Source: Chromatiales bacterium
GTDB lineage: Bacteria > Pseudomonadota > Gammaproteobacteria > JAGRCI01
Reading direction: 5' to 3'
DNA length: 39,781 bases
NCBI GenBank assembly: GCA_020445565.1
Contig: JAGRGI010000041.1
Span: 1-39,781, forward strand
Shown: piece by piece, positions 33,298-39,781 of the stretch
How the letters are laid out: every line of letters starts with the position of its first letter
Position numbering within the stretch: position 1 is the stretch's first letter
Program-made: the position numbers and the translations under genes
Notes under the pieces: model-generated
Told to the model about the DNA's origin: nothing
The model's database searches: none
What the model saw: only the letters and a program-made list of their open reading frames with translations

Positions 33298-33994
33298 AAC
33301 TGAGCCACTGTTCGCACAGGGCTGACAGATCGGCATAGCAAGCCATCGCCAGCGCCGATCTGGCTCCGCCGACCAGCACACAATCCAGACCAGCGGCCCG
33401 CGCACCTGCCAGATCGCGTCGCACCGAATCGCCAATGAACAGCGCTTGTCGGGGTGGTAGTCGCATCGCTGCCAGCACTTGCCTGAAGCCATGGGGCGAC
33501 GGCTTTACATGGCGATGGTCGGAGGAAAAGGAAATCGCCTCGAACAACTCCATAATGCCAATCTCCTGGAAGTGCGCCAGCCATGAATCCTTCGGGGCCC
33601 AGACATCGATCACCAGGCCAAGGCGGAATCCCTCGGCAAGCCGATGCAGCACTTGCACGTATTCTGCCGACACATGGCCCCGCTCGTGATAAGCAAAAGT
33701 CTCGACCAGTCTGGCGATTTCGCACGCCGCGATGGGTTCTTCGCTGACCGCCCGTAGCGCTTCGGCTACTGAAGGAAAATGCTGCCGGTAGCCGGCATCC
33801 GGATAGCGCACGGACAGGTATTCAAACGCCTTGGCAATCAGGCGATTGACCCTTGCAGCCGGCAAGATGCCGCCAACGTGTCGGTATATCTTCGAATAAT
33901 CCTGGGCATCATCGAAACGGTCTTCGCCGAACATGAAGGTGCTGTTCATGTCCAGCAGCAGCGCCGTCTTGTCGCGAAGAGAGTGCACCCTCAC
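33287..33994 (-). CDS. HAD-superfamily hydrolase
   Basis: Predicted phosphatase-like or dehalogenase-like enzyme of 235 residues. Motif I is LLLDMNSTF with nucleophile D15; the usual second Asp is Asn17. A helical cap (about residues 20-110) follows, then VIDVWAPKD (motif II region), KPSPHGF (motif III lysine), and [18 protein letters not shown] (motif IV). The substrate is unknown. It starts with GTG at 33994 (or GTG at 33988) 16 nt after the class IV aminotransferase gene and looks cotranscribed with it. Confidence 0.85.
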   Translation of the reverse strand: MRVHSLRDKTALLLDMNSTFMFGEDRFDDAQDYSKIYRHVGGILPAARVNRLIAKAFEYLSVRYPDAGYRQHFPSVAEALRAVSEEPIAACEIARLVETFAYHERGHVSAEYVQVLHRLAEGFRLGLVIDVWAPKDSWLAHFQEIGIMELFEAISFSSDHRHVKPSPHGFRQVLAAMRLPPRQALFIGDSVRRDLAGARAAGLDCVLVGGARSALAMACYADLSALCEQWLSSMP

Positions 33995-34009
33995 AAACCC
34001 AGCCGCCTC

Positions 34010-34882
34010 TCAGCCGCCCGTCTCCCGCCGTACCAGGTCGGCGAACGCCTGCGATAAGTGCCGATAAACCGGCCCCGGACATGCCGCGATTTTCCGGCCA
34101 TCGATCTCACGCACCGGGATCAATTTCGCTCCCGTTCCGGTGAGGAAGCACTCCTCTGCGTTGTACAGGTCATAGGGCGTCAACAGCGCCTCCCTCGCGG
34201 CGATGCCGGCACCTGCCGCCAGCTCCAGCACGGTCTGACGGGTGATGCCGGCCAGCGCCCCCTCGGTTGCCGGCGGGGTCAGCAACACGCCATCGGAGAC
34301 GATGAACAGATTGTCCGCCGTTCCCTCCGCCACGGCGCCGCGATCGTTCAACAGAATGGCCTCCTCGACGCCCGCGACATTGGCCTCGATACGGGCCAGA
34401 ATCGCGTTGAGGTAGTTGAGACTCTTGATGCGCGAATCCAATTGGTCGGGCCGCAGGCGGCGGGTGGAGGCGATGATCGCCCGAACGCCCTGAGACCGCT
34501 GCGCCTCGCTGACCATCTGCAACTGGTCAGCGATAACGATCACGCCGGGACGCGGACAACTCGCCGGGTTGATGCCAAGCACACCAACACCGCGGGTAAC
34601 GATGATGCGCAGATAGCCTTCATCCAGGGGCGAAGCGGCGATGGTCTCCGCCACCGCCGTATCCAGCTCAACGAATGAGAGAGGAATACGCAACTGCAAG
34701 GCCGCCGCCGAGCGCCGCAGGCGTTTGAAATGCAGGGGCAGACGAAATGCCTTCCGATGATAAAAGCGCACGCCTTCGAATACGCCGTCTCCATAGAGAA
34801 AACCATGATCGAAAACCGAAACGCTTGCCTGGGCGGCCGGAACGATTTTGCCATCGATCCAGCAACTGGCCTGTTCAAACAT
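34010..34882 (-). CDS. Class IV PLP aminotransferase (IlvE / D-amino-acid aminotransferase family)
   Basis: PLP-dependent transaminase of 290 residues in the branched-chain or D-amino-acid group. The pattern is clear: SVFDHGFLYGDGVFEGVRFY at the N terminus, catalytic lysine K153 in RIKSLNYLN, E186 in AVAEGTADNLF, GALAGITRQTVLELA, and the end TGTGAKLIPVREIDGR. The short length fits the IlvE group and it may act on branched-chain amino acids. D-amino acid aminotransferase or aminodeoxychorismate lyase cannot be excluded. It is first in a minus-strand pair with the HAD gene and divergent from a MocR regulator, with candidate operators between (34942-35032). Confidence 0.88.
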   Translation of the reverse strand: MFEQASCWIDGKIVPAAQASVSVFDHGFLYGDGVFEGVRFYHRKAFRLPLHFKRLRRSAAALQLRIPLSFVELDTAVAETIAASPLDEGYLRIIVTRGVGVLGINPASCPRPGVIVIADQLQMVSEAQRSQGVRAIIASTRRLRPDQLDSRIKSLNYLNAILARIEANVAGVEEAILLNDRGAVAEGTADNLFIVSDGVLLTPPATEGALAGITRQTVLELAAGAGIAAREALLTPYDLYNAEECFLTGTGAKLIPVREIDGRKIAACPGPVYRHLSQAFADLVRRETGG

Positions 34883-34941
34883 GAGGGACCGCTCCGAATG
34901 ACATTGGTTATCGACGGAACAGTCTAGGGCTTGGCCGCGAA

Positions 34942-35032
34942 GCGATACAGATGTAGATTTCGCACATTAGAGCGGTACAGTTTCGGAAGACCACTCAGCT
35001 GTACCGCACCAGCACGGATGCAACTGTGCCGG
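34942..35032. promoter_or_regulatory. Candidate MocR operator array
   Basis: In the 159-bp divergent gap between the aminotransferase and MocR genes lie four related half-sites: GCGATACAG (34942-34950), GCGGTACAG (34972-34980), CTGTACCGC (34999-35007) and CTGTGCCGG (35024-35032). The central two are perfect inverses of each other, 18 nt apart; the first two are direct repeats 30 bp apart. MocR-family regulators bind such repeated sites at the promoter they share with a neighbour. Confidence 0.6.
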
Positions 35033-35041
35033 ACCAAGCCA

Positions 35042-36466
35042 ATGCCGCTATACCATGACATAGCCACAAAAATTCGCGAGCACATTGCGGCAGGCGTCTA
35101 CCCGCCGGGCGCTCGCCTGCCTGGCGTGCGCCGCCTCAGCCAACAGTTCGGGGTCAGCATCTCCACCGTGGTACAGGCGCAGCAGCAACTGGAAAACGCC
35201 GGCCTCATCGAGGCACGGCCACGTTCCGGCTACTACGTTCGTCGCCCAAAGGGTCCACAACCCGACCCGCCCGCCCCTTCCCAGCCCGACCTCGAACCCA
35301 CCCCGGTGACGGGTCAGGCGCTGGTACTCCAACTGGCACAGGCCGCCAACCAGCCCGACTTCGTACAGCTCGGCGCAGCGGTACCGGAGGCCTCCTTCCT
35401 GCCCATGCGGGCCTTGCAGCGCAGCCTCGCCAAGGTGGTTCGATTGCAGGGGACGCGCGCCGCCGACTATGCCTTTCCACCCGGTCTGGCCGAGCTGCGG
35501 CACCAGATCAGCCGGCGCATGTATCTGAGTGGCAGCCCGGTCAAGCCCGAGCACATCCTGATCACCAATGGTTGCCAGGAAGCGATTTCCCTTGCCCTGC
35601 GCAGTGTGGCCAAAGCCGGGGACATCATCGCCGTCGAGTCGCCGACGTTCTATGGACTGCTGCAAGTCATCGAATCGCTCGGTATGAATGCCCTGGAAAT
35701 CCCCACCGACCCACGCACCGGCATCAGCCTGCCCGCCCTGGAACTGGCCTTGGAAAAATGGCCGGTCGCTGCCTGTGCACTGATACCCAACTTCAGCAAC
35801 CCGCTCGGCGGCCAAATGCCCGATGCCCACAAACAGCAATTGGCGGATCTGGCCAAACGTTACCGGTTGAAGCTTATTGAAGACGACATCTACGGTGACC
35901 TGGGTTTCAACCGCGAACGCCCTCGCCCGCTGCACAGCTTCGATGCCGAAGGCGACAGCGTGATTTACTGCTCCTCCTTCTCCAAAACCATTGCCCAGGG
36001 TCTGCGCGTCGGCTGGATGGTGCCGCCGGAAAGCCTTTTCGAAGAGGCCGAATACCTCAAATATGTCACCAACCTCGCCGCTCCCACCCTGCCCCAACTG
36101 GCGCTCGCGGACTTCCTCGCCCACGGCGGCTACGAGCGCCACCTGCGCCAGATCAAAGACCGGTACGCCCAACAACTCGAGTTATTCACCCAGGCCATCG
36201 GCCGCCATTTTCCGGCGGGAACCAAAGTGACACAGCCCCAGGGCGGATTTGTGATCTGGCTGGAATTGGCAAAAGGCATCGATACCCTCCAGATCGCCCA
36301 GCGGGCGTTGAAACGCGGTTTCAGCATTGCACCCGGGCAGATTTTCTCTGCCACGCAAAAATACCGAAACTGCATACGCCTCAGTTGCGCATTGCCTTGG
36401 ACGGCACGACTGGAGTCGGCGCTACACGAGCTTGGCAGCTGGCTGAAGGCCGAGCCGCCTTCGTAG
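35042..36466 (+). CDS. MocR-family transcriptional regulator (GntR HTH plus aminotransferase domain)
   Basis: 475 residues. An N-terminal GntR winged helix-turn-helix (PGVRRLSQQFGVSISTVVQAQQQLENAGLIEARPRSGYYV, about residues 27-66) joins by a proline-rich linker to a fold-type I aminotransferase domain with the PLP lysine K315 in YCSSFSKT. Such proteins sense amino acids or vitamin B6 forms through PLP and typically control a divergent or nearby gene. The start is ATG 35042; a longer in-frame start at 34931 would run through the operator array and is rejected. The divergent class IV aminotransferase is the likely target, together with autoregulation. The ligand is unknown. Confidence 0.9.
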   Translation: MPLYHDIATKIREHIAAGVYPPGARLPGVRRLSQQFGVSISTVVQAQQQLENAGLIEARPRSGYYVRRPKGPQPDPPAPSQPDLEPTPVTGQALVLQLAQAANQPDFVQLGAAVPEASFLPMRALQRSLAKVVRLQGTRAADYAFPPGLAELRHQISRRMYLSGSPVKPEHILITNGCQEAISLALRSVAKAGDIIAVESPTFYGLLQVIESLGMNALEIPTDPRTGISLPALELALEKWPVAACALIPNFSNPLGGQMPDAHKQQLADLAKRYRLKLIEDDIYGDLGFNRERPRPLHSFDAEGDSVIYCSSFSKTIAQGLRVGWMVPPESLFEEAEYLKYVTNLAAPTLPQLALADFLAHGGYERHLRQIKDRYAQQLELFTQAIGRHFPAGTKVTQPQGGFVIWLELAKGIDTLQIAQRALKRGFSIAPGQIFSATQKYRNCIRLSCALPWTARLESALHELGSWLKAEPPS

Positions 36467-36539
36467 AACAGACCTACAATTACCGGATAACGCAGACTAT
36501 AGGTGTCAGTAACAGGGCAATAGGCAGGAAGAAAGACGC

Positions 36540-38396
36540 GTGCATTCCATCGCCGTAGAATATCTGCGTTTTGGAGACGACGCCGGGATAGCGCGGCTGT
36601 CTGAGCGTTATCTGTGCACCGTACAGTCCGGAGAGCTGACCACCCTCCAGCTCAACCTGACACAGGCCAAGCTGCGCGAGGCGATGCGACGCCTGGACTA
36701 CGTCAACTACCGTCGCGGCAAGGCCGATGAGGTCCGGGAAGAGGCCGAGAGCGTACTGCGGCAACTGCTGCCACGCTTGCAAGCCTTCCTGCCCAAGGTA
36801 CTAGCCGAGGCCCATGGCGAGCGCAGGCAGGTTGAAATCGTCACCCAGGCCCTGGAGCTTGCACAACTGCCCTTCGAGGTTCTGGAAGAAGCGGACGACA
36901 ACCTGATCATCACCCGCCGAATCCGATTGGCCTGGCCATTGCCACCGGTCGCCCGCGACGTCGTCCCGCGTGTGCTGTTCGCCTGGGCAGAACCACGCGG
37001 AATGAAGGTGCCACACGAAAGGCACAGGGAACTGCTCGATTCGTTTCTTGCCGATTGGAAGGGCTCACTCACAGAACTCGATAACGCCTCCCTCGATCGC
37101 TTGCGCGATGCTATTCGCTCACAAGAAAAGCCCTTCACCCATATCCACGTGCTCGCCCACGGCGTTGGCGGCGAAACCAACACAGCGTTCAATCTCGACG
37201 CCGAATCTCCGCCGGACGTCTTCCTGGGCCTGCAACAGGGCAGAGACATAGAACGCTGCACGCCTGCGGACCTTGCGAACCTGTTCGGAGCACAAACGCC
37301 GCGGCCGGCGGCATTCATCCTCGCGACATGCGACAGTGGCGAGGTCAATCCGGTACAAAGCGGTGGCACATTGGCGCACGCACTTCACCGTGCCGGTGTA
37401 CCCGTGGTCATTGCCTCTCAGTTCGAACTCACCAAGACAGGCTCCGATCGACTGGTCGACGTATTCCTCAAAAACATCATTGCCGGACAAGACCCGCGCC
37501 TGGCCCTGCGGGCGTGCCGCAATGCCCTTCGCGACACGATCGATATCACCTACTACGATCGGGTGGCGGTGGTCGGTTATGTGCAATTGGAGGAGGGGAT
37601 CGACATACGACTGACCGAGCGGAAGCTGAAGATCAATCTCGCCCGCCTGAAGGCCATCTCCGAAGCCGCGGGCCGGGAGATCAGCGAAGCCCGCAAAGGC
37701 GACACCGGCCAACAGGCGGTTGCGCGCTGGACCGCACTGGTAGAACGGTTTGAGGAGGTTCGAGATGATCTCACCAGCCTCATAGCGGAATTCGAAACCG
37801 ACGCGCATTTGAAGAAGTCCTTCGAAGAAGAAACCCTGGGCCTGCTGGCAAGTTCGCTCAAGCGTGAAGCCGAAGCCGCCTGGCGCTTGCACCAAGTGGT
37901 CACGGATGAGAAACAGCAGGCGTATTCGCTCTCTGTCAGCCGCGATCGGCTGGAAAAAGCCGCCGGAGCCTATCAACGCGCTGCGCGACCTTCGCGAGAC
38001 CGCCACTGGGTCTGGGTACAATGGCTCACGCTCAAGGTGGTCCTGAATGGCCCGCTGACGACCCACGACACGGATTGGATCGTGGCCGGCGCAGCCGCCG
38101 GAGACAGCCAAGACGCCTGGGGTTTCGGCTCCCTGATTGAACTACAGATTCTTGCCACCTGGCTGAACGAAGACGAGGCCAAACACCGGGCCGAATCCTA
38201 CATGACGCAACTGGTCGGCTGCTGTGCCAAGAAGGACCCCTTCCCCATCCAATCCACCCTGGACCAACTCGCACGCTATGGCGACTGGTGGAGCATGGAC
38301 ACTGCGTACAAACTGCCGAAAACGGTCCAAACCCGCGCCGCCCACTGCCACGCCTTTCTCGAAAAGCTGTGGGATGACAGGAGCAAAAAACCATGA
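36540..38396 (+). CDS. CHAT-domain caspase-like protein
   Basis: 618 residues. The first half (about residues 1-350) carries a CHAT domain: a helical start, VRPxVLFAW-type strands, then HIHVLAHGVGG with H207 and FILATCDSGE with C264, which fit the catalytic His/Cys dyad of CHAT proteases. The rest (about residues 350-618) is helical, with a later part (HWVWVQWLTLKVVLNG; SLIELQILATWLNEDEAKHRAESYM) that looks TPR-like and faintly like the TRAFs-binding (DUF4071) type. Start is GTG at 36540 with AGGAAGAAAG upstream; it follows mocR by 73 nt. The stop overlaps the MBL-fold gene start by 4 nt, so they are coupled. CHAT proteases act in programmed-death or defence systems; the activity here is unproven. 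Confidence 0.85.
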   Translation: MHSIAVEYLRFGDDAGIARLSERYLCTVQSGELTTLQLNLTQAKLREAMRRLDYVNYRRGKADEVREEAESVLRQLLPRLQAFLPKVLAEAHGERRQVEIVTQALELAQLPFEVLEEADDNLIITRRIRLAWPLPPVARDVVPRVLFAWAEPRGMKVPHERHRELLDSFLADWKGSLTELDNASLDRLRDAIRSQEKPFTHIHVLAHGVGGETNTAFNLDAESPPDVFLGLQQGRDIERCTPADLANLFGAQTPRPAAFILATCDSGEVNPVQSGGTLAHALHRAGVPVVIASQFELTKTGSDRLVDVFLKNIIAGQDPRLALRACRNALRDTIDITYYDRVAVVGYVQLEEGIDIRLTERKLKINLARLKAISEAAGREISEARKGDTGQQAVARWTALVERFEEVRDDLTSLIAEFETDAHLKKSFEEETLGLLASSLKREAEAAWRLHQVVTDEKQQAYSLSVSRDRLEKAAGAYQRAARPSRDRHWVWVQWLTLKVVLNGPLTTHDTDWIVAGAAAGDSQDAWGFGSLIELQILATWLNEDEAKHRAESYMTQLVGCCAKKDPFPIQSTLDQLARYGDWWSMDTAYKLPKTVQTRAAHCHAFLEKLWDDRSKKP

Positions 38397-39514
38397 CCGT
38401 CTTCAACGTCGAAATGCTGCCCGCGAACGAGGGTGACGCACTCTGGGTCTCCTACGCCAGGCAAGGCGAACCGGTACGGCATGTACTCATCGATTGTGGC
38501 CGCTCGACCGCCTACCGCGCCGTGGCAGAACGAATGGGCGAAAACCCCGATTTGAATCTCGAACTATTCGTGCTCACCCACGTGGATTCAGACCACATCT
38601 ACGGCGCCGTGCGCCTGTTGCAGGACGAACGCTTCGGACCCGAACGCGTGAAAAACGTCTGGTACAACGGCTGGCCGCAGCTACAAGGCTACACTGGCGG
38701 CGTCGACGTTCTCGGCGCCCAGGAAGGCGAATACTTCGGTGCGGTATTGATCAAGCGCGAATATGCATGGAACGAGAAGATGGAAAACAAGACAGTGGTC
38801 GTAAACGAAAATACCCCCCTGCCCACGTTCACGCTCTGCGGCGGTCTCAAACTGACCCTGCTCTCCCCCACGCCAGACAAGCTCGCCGACATGCGCCAAC
38901 GCTGGATCGACGATCTGGGCAACCGGCGCGATGATCGCCGCATCGAACCCGGCGACTGGGAGACCGCACTGAAGATTCTGAGCGAGGACAATCGCTACGG
39001 GCCCGACACCCTGGGTCGCGAAGAACGCCTCTGGCCACCGGACATCGAGGCCCTGGCCACGTCCGATTTCGACGCCGACCAAAGCGAACCGAACGGGTCA
39101 AGCATCGCCTTTCTCGCGGAACTCGACGACAAAGCCGTCTTGTTCGCCGCCGACGCACACTCCCCCGTACTGGAAAACGGCATCCGACGGCTCTTGGAAG
39201 AACGCGGGGAAGACATACTGCGACTGGACGCCTACAAGATGTCCCACCACGGTAGCGCCCGGAACAACTCCCTAGAACTGGCCGAACTCATCGACTGCCC
39301 CCTCTACCTGGTCTCCACCAACGGCGCCCTGCACCACCACCCCGACCCCGAGGCCCTCGCACGTATGATCTGGGCACAAAACGGTGAGGCGACGTTTGCA
39401 TTCAACTATCGCAGTGAAGAGAACGCGGTATGGGAGGATCTGGGGTTGCAGGAGGAATTTGGGTATAAAACGGTTTACCCGGCGAGGGGGGATGGGGTTT
39501 TGGTTGAGGTTTGA
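38393..39514 (+). CDS. ComEC-type metallo-beta-lactamase-fold hydrolase
   Basis: 373 residues, soluble, no signal peptide or membrane helices. Metal-binding motifs of the ComEC/Rec2 branch of the MBL superfamily are complete: LTHVDSDHIYG (residues 63-68 HxDxDH), an Asp in LFAADAHS (D254), and KMSHHGSARNN (residues 282-288), then STNGALHHHPDPEALARM, which matches the GxxxyxHPxxe-type end. This suggests a metal-dependent phosphodiesterase or nuclease. It is the second gene of a two-gene operon with the CHAT protein (ATGA overlap), a pair typical of bacterial conflict systems rather than DNA uptake, as no ComEC membrane part is present. A tRNA-Cys gene lies about 240 bp beyond. Substrate unknown. 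Confidence 0.88.
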   Translation: MTVFNVEMLPANEGDALWVSYARQGEPVRHVLIDCGRSTAYRAVAERMGENPDLNLELFVLTHVDSDHIYGAVRLLQDERFGPERVKNVWYNGWPQLQGYTGGVDVLGAQEGEYFGAVLIKREYAWNEKMENKTVVVNENTPLPTFTLCGGLKLTLLSPTPDKLADMRQRWIDDLGNRRDDRRIEPGDWETALKILSEDNRYGPDTLGREERLWPPDIEALATSDFDADQSEPNGSSIAFLAELDDKAVLFAADAHSPVLENGIRRLLEERGEDILRLDAYKMSHHGSARNNSLELAELIDCPLYLVSTNGALHHHPDPEALARMIWAQNGEATFAFNYRSEENAVWEDLGLQEEFGYKTVYPARGDGVLVEV

Positions 39515-39718
39515 GTTCCGCGGCTCCGAATGGCAATCGGGCAAGTAGCGTCGGTTCGGCGGATTCGAGCCGAAGGCGTCCGCCTTGAAGGGGACATGAT
39601 CTCTTCGTCTCCAATCCACCCACGCACACGCACAACAAGCAAGGTCCCGCGTGGTTTTGCCACCCGTAGGGGGTGTTTAGACGCGTTTAGATGGTCAAAC
39701 TAGGGTAGTACAGGCAAC
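39515..39718. other. Non-coding stretch between the CHAT-MBL operon and the tRNA-Cys terminator
   Basis: About 200 bp without a convincing gene. It holds hairpins: TTCGGC (39555-39560) with GCCGAA (39569-39574), overlapping an alternative GGCGGA (39559-39564) with TCCGCC (39579-39584). Neither is followed by a T run. GTTTAGA occurs twice, 10 bp apart, at 39675-39681 and 39685-39691. No tRNA-like direct repeat marking an integrated element was seen. Confidence 0.4.
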
Positions 39719-39748
39719 AAAAAAGGGCTAGCATCGCTGCTAACCCTT
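39719..39748 (-). terminator. Intrinsic terminator after tRNA-Cys
   Basis: On the minus strand AAGGGTTAGCA (39748-39738) pairs with TGCTAGCCCTT (39733-39723) around a 4-nt loop, with one G-T pair, and is followed by a T run (39724-39719). It lies just downstream of the tRNA 3' end. Confidence 0.85.
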
Positions 39749-39757
39749 TGAAAAATA

Positions 39758-39781
39758 TGGAGGCTGAGCCCGGAATCGAAC
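39758..39781 (-). tRNA. tRNA-Cys, 3' part only (runs off the window)
   Basis: On the minus strand the window ends with GTTCGATTCCGGG (T-arm), then an acceptor strand CTCAGCC, discriminator T, and encoded CCA. A discriminator U is typical of tRNA-Cys, and the T-arm plus acceptor closely resemble pseudomonad tRNA-Cys. The anticodon lies outside, so the amino acid is inferred. Confidence 0.75.

Noticed and set aside
39515..39718. Possible attachment site for an element integrated at tRNA-Cys
   Set aside because: No copy of the tRNA 3' end was found elsewhere in the window and no integrase is present; the CHAT-MBL genes also look similar in composition to the host.

Overview
The window reads as chromosomal DNA of a sulfur-oxidising gammaproteobacterium. 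The main indicators are a flavocytochrome c sulfide dehydrogenase pair (fccA-fccB), a cytochrome c' / dihaem cytochrome c pair, HemJ, YggX (a Fe2+-trafficking protein), a gammaproteobacterial-style tRNA-Cys end, and many high-GC genes with ATGA-type overlaps. The species cannot be named from this sequence alone.

Layout. 1-1.3 kb: Kef-type cation/proton antiporter. 1.3-3.4 kb: a visibly AT-richer accessory patch with a ccdAB toxin-antitoxin operon, an operator-like repeat over its promoter, and two unassigned genes, one with an RNxxxH (HEPN-like) motif. 3.5-6.9 kb: a large secreted filamentous-haemagglutinin-type beta-helix protein. 7.1-12.5 kb: a plus-strand cluster of TolC-like outer membrane channel, flippase-like membrane protein, PAP2 phosphatase, GT2 glycosyltransferase and ArnT-like glycosyltransferase; the last four look like a lipid-linked sugar / LPS modification pathway. 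12.6-14.8 kb: small housekeeping genes (unknown, TlpA-like thioredoxin, HemJ, YggX), with a strong candidate for an unannotated small RNA on the minus strand at about 13.18-13.27 kb. 14.8-18.8 kb (minus): ATP-grasp enzyme coupled to an A-type Fe-S carrier, a DUF5063 protein and guaB. 19-21.6 kb: a second filamentous-haemagglutinin-type protein. 21.7-23.6 kb: fccA-fccB with a clear terminator. 23.9-28.9 kb: RND efflux permease with an adaptor carrying a methionine-rich tip, and a small membrane protein. 29.1-33.3 kb (plus): MOSC protein, cytochrome c', dihaem cytochrome c, DUF6436-like protein and a chemoreceptor with a histidine-rich membrane sensor. 33.3-36.5 kb: a HAD hydrolase and class IV aminotransferase divergent from a MocR-type regulator, with an array of inverted half-sites between them. 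36.5-39.5 kb: a two-gene operon of a CHAT-domain caspase-like protein and a ComEC-type metallo-beta-lactamase-fold hydrolase, ending about 240 bp from a tRNA-Cys gene that runs off the window.

The best candidates for something not yet described are the CHAT-MBL pair beside the tRNA, the small RNA, and the two orphan haemagglutinin-like proteins whose mature chains each keep one cysteine close to the C terminus. No computation or database search was run; family calls come from motifs and remembered family patterns.
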